Source: Macrostomum hystrix (taxonomy: Eukaryota; Platyhelminthes; Macrostomidae). From it: a DNA stretch of 64,000 bases. Location of the stretch: contig CATNEN010000001.1 in the NCBI GenBank assembly GCA_950097015.1, positions 7,497,001-7,561,000 of the forward strand. The letters are read 5' to 3'. This document shows, in pieces, positions 50,575-64,000 of this stretch (its first letter is position 1; each line of letters opens with the position of its first letter). Under the pieces are notes generated by a model. That model saw only the letters and a list, made by a program, of their open reading frames with translations. It did not search any database and was not told where the DNA came from. Made by a program: the position numbers and the translations under genes.

Positions 50575-50810
50575 AAGGAGTGTGTGTGGAGTTTGAAGCC
50601 CAGTAGAACTTAATTGGAAATCTGAAGTAAGGAGGTCCTGAGTTCGTATCCCAGCTTAAGAGATGCTATTTGTATCTGAAGCAAGACAATTAAGTCAACT
50701 ATTTCCTAGTGCATCCTTTCACCCAGCTGTAAAAATTGATACCAGCATTGGTACCAGCAAGGACAAAATGCAGCTGTACATGTGTTGGTGCATGCCCTTT
50801 TATCTATCTG
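50575..50810 (-). mobile_element. Degenerate SINE-like relic
   Basis: A B-box-like GAGTTCGTATCCC (about 50639-50651) lies on the plus strand. The segment CACCCAGCTGTAAAAATTGATACCAGCAT (50731-50759), read on the minus strand, resembles the SINE B stretch with GATGCTGGTACC. Strand and family are uncertain. Confidence 0.35.
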
Positions 50811-50819
50811 TCTAAAACC

Positions 50820-52930
50820 CATCTGATTGCAATGAGAATAACAAAGCAGAGTACAGTATTTTATCAAGTAAATAGGAAACATTTATAACATAAAATGTGT
50901 GAGCATTTTTATCTCAGTATATATTCAATAAAAATTGTATTTAATTCATAATCAGATCAGTTATCAATAACAGATAGAACTGAACATAGCTTTATTGTAC
51001 CTCATTTTAATTCGGCGCTGATAATATATGCATATGGGGGTGGCTTGTGTGCTTTTTACTCATTACTTTAGCGTGCGTATATGCTGTGTACTTTTTAATG
51101 CCTGCTTTTCAAACAAACAAACAACCAAACAAACAAGCAAAAAAGTAAGAAATAAACAAACAAAAGCAAAGAAAGCAAGCAACGAAAACATGTTAAGTTC
51201 AAATTACACATTTTAATTTACTTCATATATACGTGATTTTGAGTAAAACAAATTGTCCAATTGTTACAATTGCATCTAATCGTATTTTTTCGATAATTAT
51301 CAATTCAGTAGAGTAAATTCATTCATTAAAAAAAACTTCAAGCCTATATAGCATATATCGAGATATGACTGGGAGATAAAAAGTTGCAGCATTATAGCAA
51401 TTGTTTGACTAATGTCCAAAAACTGCTTTGATAAAAAATGATCACAGACTACAACGTGACGAAATATTATAATTAAGTGCCTTATAAAATTGCGCTAGTT
51501 AAATATAGTGTGTACATGTATTTATGGCATACATAGCACAGAATTTGTCAAGACAAGCATTCGATCTTCTTGCCTCATAACTAAATATTTTAATTAATAT
51601 AATTAATAAAGGGATCTGTATGAAAACGACTATCTAAATAATTTTACTTACTTTCTTAAATTATAAAAACTACTTCTAAAGTGTTGGTTATTCAGAGAGC
51701 TTTGAAGCATTGAAGATCAAGAATGACAAGATACAGTATTTGTAGGTAAGTATTGTGTATTCGATAATATAAAGTATATATATACAGGGAGAAAGCAATA
51801 GCCAGCAATAGCTAGCACGCGCTCTACTTTAAGCTGGCCACTACACGCAACGTAAATATAATATTGATTTTGAAAAACAATTATTGTAAAATTCAATATT
51901 TCGTTTGAGTGAATGCCATTCAAGCTACTCGCCAGTAGAGTGTTTAGCGCATGCACTAAATTGGTTTTATAGAGAAAAGAGAAGAGAAAAGGATTATGCA
52001 AAATAGAAGCGATTTAATACCAGGTTAAATTAACGATTAACGTTTAAAATTTTGAACAAGATCAAATTTTTGTAGCGACATCGTTCAGCATTCAGCGAGG
52101 CAGCAATAGTGTTTCAATTTGACATGAACAGCTAATAATGTGTAGCACACTGTTTAAATAGATTAAGACAGGTCATTGCTGTTTGAGCAAGCATTGTGAG
52201 GCTGCTACGATATCCTAATATTTAGTTGCTTCGACTATGATAGTTTTGTAGGCCAACCAGACAGAGATGATAAATAGGCTTTGGAGTCGTTTGACAGCTA
52301 GCTACTATATATCAATTGAAATTTACTTAGCTTTTTTATACTCTTGCAGTCTATTGCGCATCAATTTTTGCTTCAAAAAGCCAGGGGCTGTGGTTCATAC
52401 AAAGCCGAGAATACCCTCGGCTAGTCTGACCTAGCCTGAGCTTCAGCTGAGACTGGCCATCCGAAAATAGTCAGAATCAGGCAGGCGTGATGGAAAAAAG
52501 AAGGAATATATCTGACTATAGATCGACGCGAGTGGAGGGATAGAGGGTCTGGGGGAGTTAACTTCTCTGCCATCTCACCATGGCCTGACCGATTCCCGTT
52601 TTAGTCCTAATGCATTTGCATATTCGCAATTTGCAATTTATTGAAGCGCAACTGTCTGTCGCGCAGATGTGGTGGGAGGAGGGGTCCTAGCCTGGCCTTG
52701 CCCCCCCGGATTAATCAGTGAGAGAGGAGACCGGGAGAGACTGGGCAGCCAGATAGCAGCAAATCCTCTTTAGCCTTTCTTTCTTTTCCTTCTTTTAAAG
52801 CCGTCCTTGCCTCCCCGGAGGCCGAAAAACTGTCAGGATTGAAGGAGGTCAGCTGGCTTGGCCTAGGGGGGGGCATTTGCAAAGATGGGGACTGAAGGCG
52901 AGGGCGCCTAAGGAAAATTTGCTCCTCCCA
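50820..52930. other. AT-rich 3' flank of the active-zone gene
   Basis: No gene recognised. A CAAA-type microsatellite lies at about 51110-51180. A more GC-rich stretch (52380-52930) borders the last exon and may be 3' UTR. Confidence 0.45.
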
Positions 52931-52935
52931 CCGTC

Positions 52936-55900
52936 TCAACTGTCGCCCTCAGTTCTGAGCAGTTTGTACCAGCCTTGCACGGCCTTCTTGGAGTTTTTAG
53001 GCACGCTCTCGATGTCCTCCAGAAAGATGACAGCCTCACCGATGCGTCTGTCGTTTTTAAGTCCCACCTTGCAGGCCCAGAGACCCAGCTGAAGCAGCAT
53101 GCCGTCTAGTCTAGAGCTGAAGACGAAAGTTTCAGCAAATGTGGCGCCGTCACTCATGTACTTTTGCACCTTGGTGCGGCGTTTCATTGCTTTGGAAAGA
53201 AACTGATCGCCATAGAGGAGGCAGAGCTTGCAAAAAATGTCAGTGATTGGCTGCCCGCCAGGTATAAGGTTGCGGCACTGCTTTACTGTCACCTGGAGAT
53301 TGCTTTCACCGGCAATTTTGCGCAGGATCAGGTATAGCTCCCCAGCCACTAAGCTGTCGTCGGGAAGGTCGCCTGAAAAGAAGAGAAAAAGTGGTTTCTG
53401 CTAGATGTGAAACTTTCTAGGCTTCTTTTTTTACGAAAAGGCCATTTGTGACGACTCTACTCTCTCGTACCAATCTCGGAGACAAATTTAATTTTCGACA
53501 GGGATTTTTGTCTATAAATTAAAACTCTTTGAAACACTTTATCATAAAAGTAAAAATAGACCTGGTACATGCAGAGAAATGACACTAAACCTATCTGGCC
53601 GGAAGGACAGCAAGTGGTACAGCTGCAGCTTCTGATAACAGCTGTTATCGAAAAGCAGCAAACAGCTGTTCAGTCCATGGACTAAGGTCCGCCGGCGCCT
53701 GGACCCTCGCATATTTCTAAGCCCAGTTGTCATTATCGGGCTGTGTACACTCTCACTATACTCGTACCGTTAAGGGCGTTGACTGCACGACTAGCTCCCT
53801 AAAGCCTTCTCTCTGCGTCTGCGCCCCATATGAAAGTGGCCTCGCCACGGAGTCGAGCTCCTTGGTGCGAGCTACTACCACTCACTGCCAATTATATAAC
53901 ACAAATAATACACAGGTTTATTTTACACGTTGCTTTAGAAGAAGATAAATGCGTAAAAAAGCAGTTCTGACCTCCTCTCTCAGTCTTCAACTCGTCGTTC
54001 ATCAGCAAGAGCTGACCAGGTCCAAGCCAACGGCGCACCACTTCTCGTTGGTCCTCGGTCAGGAAGTCGGTATTGACGCTGGAAGAGTTGCTAGATTTGC
54101 TTTCAACTGTATCGCATCTAGTCAGCATCCACTGCTGTTGCTGTTGTTGCTGCTGCTGTTTCTCTTGGCCTGTCCAATGTCCCGCTGTAGAGTTTCCCGC
54201 TGTAAGTGAAAGTAAAAGTTGCACAAAATGATTGGAAAAGCTTTCTTGTTAGTTCACGCTAGCATTAATCCGGCTCTGGCTCAAAGCATGACTTTTATAC
54301 TCGAAGGCTTTGGCTAGCATATGTTAGTCTCTCGAAAATTTCTCGAGTCATTAACTCTTTAACTACGGACTTAGCATAGCAGAAGTTTCGAATCCACGGT
54401 GAGATCACAGTAATTCGAGGTAGAGCTTCGGAGCGAAGGCTTGAGGCCTTTAGGTTAGAAGTTTAATCAATGCTGCTTCGAGTCGAGGCTGAGTTTTCTC
54501 TCATTTCTAAAGTACGAAGGACGACTAAAGTAACGCATTCGAGAACTCGTGTTTTACGAGTGTAAGAAAATGTTCGTAAACAATTCATTCAAACTCACTC
54601 TGATGTTGTTGCTGTTGATGTTTCTGATGCTGCTGCTGTAGAGTCAAGTCCTCTGTCACCTGGATCTTTGGCACAGGGTTGTAGCCGCTCGAATCAAACG
54701 CCTCTAAAATGCATTCGACGCGTGGGTGGAACCGACGGAGAAAGCAGCGAAATGAGACGCTAAAGATGGATGAACTCAAACGCGTCTCAATTTAATTAAT
54801 GGCAATAAATTTTTCTCAACAGGTGAGAAAATCCAAATATTTAGAATGTTTTACAGACTATTCGTTTAGCAAATTTTTCTGATGGCATTCTATTGATAAG
54901 TTTAGAAATTAAAGAAAACATTTGAAGGTCAGTCAGCTACTCGGGTTTCAAGTAAGATTTGTCTTCCGTGGATTTGAGAGACAATGCGTTATGCAAGGTC
55001 AGTTGTAAAACTTCCGGGTTTCGTTTGTTGAATTTCGTTGCGAGAAAAAAATCAAAGCATTTAAATGCCAAGCTGTTAAGTATTTGACTTTAATTCTGGA
55101 ATATATGAAGATGCCCCTGATAAAATAGATCGAATGAAGCGTTTGAAAGGTCTTGATTGATTAATTTGTACATCGGTTTTTAGTTTTTTGTTAGAATGAA
55201 ACAGTTGCTCTGGGTTTGGTTATATTGCATTTGCATCTACATATTAATTAATGATGATACATAAATTTTATAATAAATCAAAAAGGTTATCGGGCAGGTG
55301 TTATGATCTAATGGGTCTTTCTTAACCAGAATCTGTGGATACCAAACCGATTAATTGTAACCAATTTTAAGTAACGTAGAAAAGAGAAAAATGACAAACT
55401 GTTTTGTTATGACTGAGAAACTAGCATGTGAATAAAACGCCACTAGATACCGCTTCTTAGTAATCTAGACATTGTCAAGTTTATCTTAGGCTGAGCGCCA
55501 GAACTTTAATACTATGAAGTTCTGTTAGCGGTCTTACCGAATTGAACTCTATTTGAAACTTGTGTTATTGTTCTGCTCAAATTTCTTTGAGTCCAATCAA
55601 AAAGCAGATCCATGTTGTTGAGAGCCTGGGTGAATAATTATGATATACACGGTATTGTTGTTGGCAAATTAAACGGGACACACCATCACAGCAAAAAAAC
55701 TGGTTAGGCAAGAAAAATGGCTTATCTTGTGTTAGAATTAAGTGAATGAAAAAATGAAGTTTAGCTCAACATGCAACAAACAACTTAGGGTATAAATGTA
55801 TCAAATATTTGCAACCGTAAAATGTAAATTAGTGCAATCAATAAAAACTGGTACCGTGAAGTCACATTTTAGAAGGAATTATAATTTGGGGATATGTCTT

Positions 55901-58900
55901 TAATCATAGGCAGCTTTGGGTTCCAAACGTGAGGCAACCACCATGCAGTGAATGCGGGCAGACGCTCACACAAACACACATTAATTCTTAGTCCTCCTCA
56001 TTATGGCTTCCAGTTATTTCGTAAATTTTGGCACGTATACGATTGGATGCGATTCGCGTTTTTAAGCATGTTTTGTGAGTGCCGCCAAATTCCCTGAGCC
56101 CATAAATATGGGGTGGAGTCATGTAGAGAAGACTTATAGAAGGATTATCATAAAAATTACGTCAGTGAAGGCCAACAATGTACAGTGAGAGTGTACAAGG
56201 GGCCGGTGGCAGAGCGGTTAACGCTTTTGCCTCTCGCACCAAGGTCCCTAAGTTCGATTCCACGGCGAGGCCGCATTTATTTGGGGCGCAGCCGCGGAAA
56301 GAAAACATTGGGGGCTTTTCATGCAATTTACGCCCCTGAGGGCCAACCTCCAAGGCACAGTGAAGTGTAAACTGCCTGGCGATGAGAAAGTCAGGGCAGA
56401 TGTACACACCTGAGTGCGTGTGTGCTCAGGAGTCAGCGAAATGAGCAGAATTGCCTCCTCGCTGGCTGTGGGTCTAGTGTCGTAAAAAATTACGACAAAC
56501 ACTCTTGCAAATGCTCGAAAATGCACATAGTCCTCCATAGATTATCAAGACTAAAAAACATATAGCAAAGCGTTTTGCATTCCAAGAAGTGAAATTTCAC
56601 TGACAGCTTCGAGTAATATTTTCAGAGTTTATCAACGCTAATGGTTTTGCAGTTTCGCATAAGTAGTTGGAGCCACAGCAAAATTAGTTAAAGAATGATG
56701 CTTCGGATCAAGCAGCAGGAACTCCACTGGTGTGTGGTCTTACCAGAGAAAAAATTCACCGCTCACTTGCAGAAAGCTGTTTGGCATTCAAGGCGTCACT
56801 TTAGCTTATTTTGAGCTGCAGGTGTGTTTTTTGTTTTTGTTTGTTTAAGTGCGTTCCAGTGACTAGACAATACTTCACAAGATGACAACTTTGCTCGAGC
56901 GAACACCTATCAGCAAGAATAACAGCAATGGAGTACAAACTTAATTTAAAGATTTTTCTAACCAATTCAACATCGAAAGACAAACAAAATCAAATTGGGA
57001 GAGATAACAAACCTCTCGATGATGAATATCAACAACAATGACAACAACATTGGCCTTATTAAAAATGATCAATTTTTAAAGAGTGCATTAGCTTGTTACG
57101 AACTAAAATTTTCTGATTTTGTAATCAGTCGTGTTTTTTTATTAATTTCAAACTATCTGCCTGTCATTAGATTCCTCGTGACTTCAGATTCCGAATTTAT
57201 ATTTCTTTGAATGACGAGCTAGATAAGTTAATGCATCAATTTTAAGCACGACCAATGGTCAAAATCAAAGTTAAGCTTTAAACCCTGTTCTTCACAGTTA
57301 TTATTCAAACAAAAATAGAAAAAGGGAATATAATAATACTATTAATATAGTATGATATAAAGCGACTAGTTTTCTAGTTTAAGCGCTACTTCTGAAAGCA
57401 ATATTAAAGAAATTTGACACAGCATGACATGACTTAACGATGAAAATACTGCGAAACGTGTAACAGGAGTATGAAAAACAACTAGATCCTATAAACTAAA
57501 CTATTGTATAGCAAATAGAAGTAGGTCGTGCATTTCGTATCGAAAATTCTGTGTTGGAATGAAAAGACCAGTTACAACAAGACAAGATCGAATTGCAAAT
57601 CATAAGTGCATATTCAAGAAATTGACACTCACCTCTGGAATTTCCCTGTCGACTATGCTGGCTGTCCTTCTGCAATTGTCGCCCACTGTGATTTTCCTGT
57701 GTCATGGGAAAATATCGGGAATGAATTAAAGGATTGTGTTCATTGTTTTCCGGTGTGAAGGTTTAATAGGAGGCTTGGTATCGTACTTATATATTTATTT
57801 TATTAGCATACAGTGTAACTGAGACTTTACTGTCAGCTAATTCGTAATTTTTCCTGTGTGACTATATAATTTTTCTTGAGTTTGTTGTCAAGTCTTTGGT
57901 CGAGTTCATGGTCTAGTCTTTGGTCGAGTTCATGGTCTAGTCTTTGGTCGAGTTCATGGTCTAGTCTTTGGTCAATTTCATGGTCTAGTCTTTGGTCGAG
58001 TTCATGGTCTAGTCTTTGGTCAATTTCATGGTCTAGTCTTTGGTCGAGTTCATGGTCAAGTCTTTGGTCGAGTTCATGGTCTAGTCTTTGGTCGAGTTCA
58101 TGGTCTAGTCTTTGGTCAATTTCATGGTCAAGTCTTTGGTCAATTTCATGGTCAAGTCTTTGGTCTAGAAATGACTAATTTCTGGCCGAGTAAATTGTGT
58201 AATCCAGCTTGACTTAATGGTGTGTCTCATCTTTCACGAGGTAAATATTGAGCATAGAATAAATATTGCACAAGAGCCAAGTAAAATATCTGGAAATCCT
58301 CACTGTGGATGGTCTGTGAAATTAGAGCGAAACGAAGACTCAATTATCGTCCTAATGGGTTTTTAAAACTGCCGATTATCTATTCTTGCTTAGTGCACAA
58401 GAGACAGCCGCAGTACATAAGCCCAGGTCCTAAGCAGAGCAATTATACTGCTTCGCAATGTCTAGCCTCCCATCCGGGATGGATCGAAGCATTCCAGCAG
58501 CACAAAGACAGCTCAACTAAGCTCAGCTAAAGCTGATCAAAAGCTTGCAAAGACAAGGAAATCCGATGTCAGATTCTCTGCAGCCGAGACATAAAAGAGG
58601 TGAGTCGCTGCTTTGTGTGCCTCCTATCATTTCTCTCCATCCTTCCTGCTTCAGTGATCCGCGCATTACTTCAAGTCTGGTCTGGTCTCTGTTGTCTTGT
58701 TCAGAGTTCATTTTGCTTGCAGTGAATCCTACAGAGCGATTGCGACTAGCTCTTGTCGCTTTTTTGCATCTCTTTAAAGACTACAATTCCTGGCTAGGCA
58801 ATTGTTTAGTGTGGCTAATGAGACACGGAAAGCGTCCTTATTAGCTGTAGGAAATAGAAAGACAAAGATGTAAAGAGAGTGCAGGAGAAACGAAAGTTTT

Positions 58901-60988
58901 AAGTCATTGTTGCGCCACAGCATGTCACGATATGCCTCAAGAAATGTTTTCCTACATTTTTAGACGCTTTTTGGTCGTTTACTGAGTCATTTACTGAGCA
59001 GCGCTCATATTTGAAATAATATATTCACAAAAAACTGGTCTATTTCCGATCACATTTACATCCTTTCTTCACACTGAATAACTTTCCAATACCCCACAAT
59101 AGACATCCTGCCCTGCCCCGTCCAATACCCTACACTCCTGCAGTGTATTACCTGCCCCGCCCGTGTAAACACCTGTGCATCCGTTTCGCGATGCTTCAGA
59201 ATGCTTCGCGGTGCTTCAGTACAGAAGTTTCGCGAATTAAGGTCACTACACATCCAGTGTTTCTCACCTTGCTAGAAGACGAGTGCCCTGTTGCACCCTG
59301 CTGCGCAGCGTTGGAACCGCCGGCGAGTTGAGGCGGTGTTGGCATTTCCTTCTCGTGAGAGTACAATGTGAACCAGTGCAGCTTGTTGTCCAGTACTTTG
59401 CGCTCTGTTGGTGTCCGATTTGAATTGGGGAATTCAAAATGTTGTTGCAATTCGTAAGTTTTTACAGTTATTGGTGGCTATGAATATCGTTCAAGAGTAT
59501 ACATATCTCCTTTAACGGAATCGTCTGCCCACAAAGTTAGCCTACAAAAAACCCAATTTAAAAGCATTACTCTCTCTTTCGATAACAAATTGCGAAAAAA
59601 TATGAAATAATTGGTCGATCAAAGCAAGGCTCTCGGCTCGGTAAAGTACACATCTAATGGTTAACACTACACTAGATACTATTCATAGTTTTGATCGAAT
59701 ACTAAGAAAACTAACCAGTTGAAGTCTAAATGGGTTATACTGCATACGTTTTTACGAAACAATAAGCTCATAACAAATAAACAAACTAAATAGAAAATAC
59801 GCAAGCATTGGTTTTTGCAGGTGTGTGTGTACCAGCTTACTTGACTGGAGGCTACAAAAAATGTTGATTGTTTGATCATTTTTCTACGTCATACGTTAAG
59901 TGCCATTGTGCAAAGAGTTTAGAAAAAATCTCAGATAGAAAGTAAAGCCAACTTATAGTTTGTGCATGCATATTGCTACAAATGCAAAAGGAAATGAAAT
60001 TACAGTGCTTGTTGATCTCATTGCTCAGGTTTAGTTTGCTAGCTTGTTTGTTTTATCGCTTGAGTTGTGTCCTTTAAGAATTGCATCGTGGTATTCAACT
60101 AGAAACTAGACTATAGCAACTAATGCAACATACAAACAGTCGCCTGAAAGGTAAATGTAAGATTGCTAGGCGATTAAGAAGTTCAAGAAAGAAAGCGAGA
60201 CTAGATTAGGATTTGCGCACAAAAGGCATCCAAGAGTCACGGATAGAAAGGCAACAAAAGAAAGTAGAGAACACTGAATGTTTTGGCTTTGGTTTTTCGC
60301 TCATCCATCAGCTTCTAGACACTCTAGACATTTCTACCTAGCCGAACTGCGCATCGGCCCATGAAATCGTTGGTCTTCAGCCGGTCGTAGTCCCAAACCG
60401 ACACGTCGAGCCAGCGACGCCGCAGTTCCTTTTTTGGCACGTCCATGAACACCACAGTCTGCTGCCAGTCAGGCTCCAGCGTGTTGGACATGTACTTCGT
60501 CTGGCGAATGAGGTCCTGACTGGAATCGGATTTCATCGAGTTTTATCAAATAATCGCCTAATTTGATCTTGTTTTATTAAAAAGCGTCTAGTTTGATCTA
60601 ACTTTATCAAAAGGCGTCTAATTTGATTTAATTTTATCAAGTAAGCGCTTACCTTTCGTTGGGATCAGGCATCAATCGAATCTTTACAAACGGATCGGCA
60701 AGACCGTTAAGGTCCATTGGCTGCAGGCCACGCGCCTGGGACACGTGAACCGTTAGACTCGAGTCATACTCGTCAAACTGAAGCTGAAGCGCTATCTCGC
60801 CGGCCATTTGCCAGTGCGGATCCCCAGGTTCATGTGGCGGCGGCAGCATCACCCCGGCACCGAGACTAGATGAACCAGCGGCAGCCCCTGCGACGGATTG
60901 ATGCTGCTGATGATGATGATGGCTGCCACTGGGTTGCTGCTCTGTATGATGAATTTGACCTTGGTGACTTTGGAGTTGCTGCATTTGA

Positions 60989-61025
<37 letters not shown>

Positions 61026-64000
61026 TATTTTGATTTGGTTGTTGCACCTGCTGCTGTTGATGCTGCTGAAGCTGCTGCTGGTGCGGCATTTGTGATGGCG
61101 AACTGTGTGGTGCTGACGTTGCTAGTGATGCAAATGGGTCCGACTGCATCGATGTGGCAGTGCGCAAGTCCTGCTGTGGGTGGTGGTGCTGCTGCTGCTG
61201 TTGCTGTGTTTGCTGTTGCATCTGGTGCAGCTGTTGTCCTGATGCGTAACGTTGGAATGGAAAATCTGATGTGTCGGCTGGGACACCAGCTGCACCATCG
61301 AATGGGGTCTTTTGAAAACCCATTGAAGCCCCTTAAAACGTTGTTTTTGAGGTTCCATAGAAATCCAAGTTGTCAATTCATTCTTAAATATTTATAATTC
61401 CATGCTAGTCAGTTTAGTCTTACTTGCGCTAGTCGGACTAGATGGCATTGGCGGACTGCCACTCGTGTCGAAGCCGGGGGTTGAGGTCAACTTGCCGCGC
61501 TGATAGTTCGACTGAGGCTGCTGCTGTTGCTGTTGCTGCTGCTGCTGCTGCTGCTGCTGATAAATCATGGATGGGTCTGATTGTCCGACCAAGTTGTGCT
61601 TAGTTCTTGTTGTTTGTGGATTAGCAGACGTTCTCTGCCGCATGCTGTCGCTGATCTGGTTGAAGAGATCTGTTTGCAATGATTGTGCGCAGTGACGTTT
61701 TAGGTAGCAAGCTTTTCTGAGTCTACTTAAACTTATCTTAACAACGTGATCTTCGTTTTGTGAGCATTAAGGGTCGAGAAAAAGTTCTTATTATGCAACT
61801 ATTATTGATAGAGGAAATATGCAAGCTTGATTCTTAATTACAAGCTATGAAAAAAATATCATGAGAAAATATCAGCAACACTGATTGATGTCTCTTATGA
61901 AATAAAATCTTATAGGTTTTTTCTCACGATTTTAGATGAAATTCTGCAAATATGTGACCCAATATTTTCCTTGTCACAACAATTCATTACAACAGAAGAA
62001 CGATTTCGACTTATATTGTGTGGTTATTTCAGGCGCGGAAGAGGCGTACACATTGTGGATAATGAATTGAATTGACTAATTCAGGTTAGAATAGGCTAGT
62101 GAGTATTTCATTTTCTATGACCAATATTTTTCATCTTATCTGGTTAGTACTTCAAAGTGCATAATTTCATCAGTTTAATGGCAAAATCGCACTTTATTAA
62201 TATTGACAATATTTCACAACGATAATGAATGACAGTTATATCAACGCAGGATAATTCAAATGGAGATATAAATAACGAATTGCCGAAATGAGAAAAATAA
62301 ACAAACAAGCAAACAAACAAAACACTAAAAACAAAGTGGTTACACATGAAAACATCAACTACTCGTAGGCCAAGATATTTGGCTTTCCAATTAAGAATAT
62401 GACCGATGAGAATTGTTGCTAGTTTTTGAAAGCTTAACTAACTTTGGTCTCAGTACAATGCTTACTTGTACCGATGAAATTCAAAAGCATTGCCTTTTAG
62501 CCCTGTATTAGTGCTCTAACGCCTTTTAGCTCATATTAAATCGCTTTGACTTTAAAATTAAATTTAAATTCCGAGTAAAAATTAGCTTCAAAAGATCACA
62601 GCGATAATATAATATTATTATGTTATTTGAACAAGAGATTGGGATATATAGTGAAAGCAACATTGTGCAGCACTAACAGCTTGATGTCAGCTCCAGATCT
62701 GAAATTAATGGGGTAGTGGAGACAATTTTTAACTAGCAAATGCATGCTAACTCTTGTCTGAATATCTCTAAAATTACTGTTCGTTGTTAACCGTCTTTGT
62801 TGTTTAGTTTATTTTAGCTCGCCTGTGCTAAGAATGTCTTCTGTTTTTTGTTTTAAACTGAAAAAGTAATTAAACAAATTATAAATGCAAACAAGTAATG
62901 AAAATGCACGGCATCTCAAATGAAATGAGACTTTCTAAAGACACAGATCGAGAGCTTCAAATCGGCACATCAAACACATACACGCGAGATAAACCAGACT
63001 TGAAAGCGACCACTTGTTTGTCTGTATTCCAAAATTTAAGCGTGTATTCAAAAGAAAATTAAAAGTGAGAGAAAATGAAAATGAACGTAATTTGTTTAAA
63101 AAAATAAACTCAATTCACCGTCTTTGAAAGAACTGGGACCATTTGTTTATGGGTAATTCGATGCACAATTTGCAGAGGTGTAGACATTTAATTTCAGTAC
63201 CTTATAATACATTTTCTATACCTTTTGCATGCAAATAATTGTTTAAAAAAGTTTTCTTTAAAGAGAGAGTAACGCTATGCTTTCCCCATTGTTACTAATA
63301 AATAATAGATAATACCCTCAGCTTAAATAATAGACACTACGCAGTCAAGGGCTATTCACGTTTTATACCTATTGCATGTTATTTCACATAATTTTACTAT
63401 TTCTTATAGACTTCAGAGCCAGCTGAGTACATTTCAAATTGAGCAAAGTCTAATGGTGAAACAAAGAGATTAACAAGAGAGATTATCATACCTGGATTAT
63501 CGTTGTAGTGGACATTGTCGTAAGCTGACACTAGGCTCGGCATTTGACCTCGTCTGGACAGTGAAGCCGCCGCCGACGCCGCTGCTGATGTAGCTCCAGC
63601 CTGAGATGAGGCTGCGAAGGTCCCGGCCGTTCTAAGCAGGTCTGGCGGACACGGCCTATTTGGAAATCAATCATCGATGGGTTTTGGTGGTGAATGAAAC
63701 AGCGAATTGGCTTTTGTCTGTAGTGCGATTACATTTTCGAGACACAGAGCGATTTTAGCAAGAAAGCTCACAATCGAACAACCACTTCGATTTCGTCCGT
63801 GTCAGCAGACGTGGCTAAAATTCTTTGAACTTCTTCGTAGCTTCGCTCCATGAGGCAGCAGCCGTTCCATTCAACGATTTCGTCGCCGTCTTTGATGTCG
63901 GCGCGCAGTTTGTCGCACACCGAGCCTGCGATGATCTCCTTGACGAAGGCGCCCTGATGACCGTCAGGGCAGATGCTTCCGCCAACTATGATTAGACCGA
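52936..64000 (-). CDS. Piccolo/Fife/RIM-type active-zone protein, C-terminal part (PDZ, C2A, C2B)
   Basis: Ten exons read right to left: from beyond 64000 to 63772, 63655-63492, 61669-61424, 61331-60653, 60519-60338, 59404-59268, 57696-57633, 54703-54599, 54199-53972, 53372-52936 (TGA). All donors are GT, all acceptors AG, and all nine joins keep frame. The first exon encodes a PDZ domain (GLIIVGG, GAFVKEI, GDEIVEWNG, SYEEVQRIL). The exons from 60653 to 59268 build a C2 domain (GEIALQLQFDEYDSSLTVHV, LADPFVKIRLMPD, TKYMSNTLEPDWQQTVVF, VWDYDRLKTNDFMG, HWFTLYSH). The last exon is a C2B-like domain (GELYLILRKIAG.., RRTKVQKYMSDG, GWYKLL). Polyglutamine tracts lie upstream of C2A (Q11 and Q14 scale). 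Such proteins tether synaptic vesicles and calcium channels at the presynaptic active zone. PDZ and C2A look closest to Piccolo/Fife. The exact orthologue is inferred, and the gene continues off the window. Confidence 0.9.
53560..53702 (-). mobile_element. SINE family B relic in an intron-proximal region
   Basis: CAGCTGTTCAGTCCATGGACT matches the SINE B body, and the flanks are diverged. It lies in the intron before the last exon of the active-zone gene. Confidence 0.5.
53743..53897 (-). mobile_element. SINE family A, head-containing fragment
   Basis: On the minus strand it contains the CACCAAGG, B-box-like GAGCTCGACTCCGTGGCGAGG and GGGGCGCAGACGCAGAGAGAAGG blocks of family A, ending in the middle of the body. 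It is clearly diverged from the 38-kb copies. Confidence 0.75.
54368..54455 (+). mobile_element. SINE family A relic
   Basis: GTTTCGAATCCACGGTGAGATCAC, then GGAGCGAAGGCTTGAGG, follow the order of family A blocks with many changes. Confidence 0.45.
56162..56484 (+). mobile_element. SINE family A copy in an intron, sense strand opposite to the gene
   Basis: Good A box (TGGCAGAGCGG) and B box (GTTCGATTCC), with the body shortened by small deletions and no ATT tail. The flanking repeats AAAAATTACG at 56152-56161 and 56485-56494 form a 10-bp duplication. It is inserted in the intron between the exons at 57633 and 54703. Confidence 0.85.
57893..58163. repeat. 24-bp minisatellite (core GTCGAGTTCATGGTCTAGTC)
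   Basis: About 11 copies, alternating GTCGAGTTC and GTCAATTTC. It lies in the intron between the exons at 59268 and 57696. Confidence 0.95.
61670..63491. other. AT-rich intron of the active-zone gene
   Basis: About 1.8 kb between the exons at 63492 and 61669, with no repeats or further exons recognised. Confidence 0.6.

Overview
The window is animal (metazoan) nuclear DNA, probably from an invertebrate. It has intron-bearing genes with canonical splice sites, tRNA-derived SINEs, Tc1/mariner and hAT remnants, very many minisatellites, and part of a gene for a neuronal active-zone protein with one PDZ and two C2 domains. I cannot name the species. The sequence contains nothing bacterial apart from one domain-level resemblance inside a mobile element.

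Left part (1-5019): a hAT-type transposon remnant hosts a 16-bp minisatellite. A 13-codon candidate first exon follows. Then one SINE family is inserted into another, with a clean target-site duplication.

5020-20699: a complete Maverick/Polinton (adintovirus-like) element of 15,668 bp with 691-bp terminal inverted repeats and an exact 6-bp duplication, ATCTAA. Every gene I can read in it is open. They are a retroviral-type integrase, a protein-primed family B DNA polymerase, an adenain-like cysteine protease, an A32/FtsK-type packaging ATPase, a major capsid protein candidate, a minor (penton-like) capsid protein candidate, a phospholipase A2-like protein, a membrane-active core-protein candidate, a two-helix membrane protein with a PSAPP motif, coiled-coil proteins, a small protein encoded in both inverted repeats, and a 221-aa protein with a DUF3102-like region. 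Together these form a virion-building and self-integrating module. Genes are separated by short, almost pure A/T spacers, two of which are divergent promoters of 26-30 bp.

20700-46690: a two-exon zinc-finger gene (22418-24741), then a zone where tandem arrays make up more than half of 27.3-44.4 kb. Single exons of minus-strand genes are squeezed between arrays at 29743-29965, 36708-37148, 41748-42114 and 42683-42894. The last three may be one gene. Four arrays with different units share the octamer TGTCTAAC, and one 14-bp array repeats a perfect 5' splice-site consensus.

46694-64000: a two-exon minus-strand gene of unknown function, a palindrome-rich foldback region, a 706-bp Tc1/mariner-like mini-element that encodes only a DNA-binding domain, and ten exons of a minus-strand Piccolo/Fife/RIM-type gene (52936 to beyond 64000). 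All nine of that gene's splice junctions keep the reading frame.
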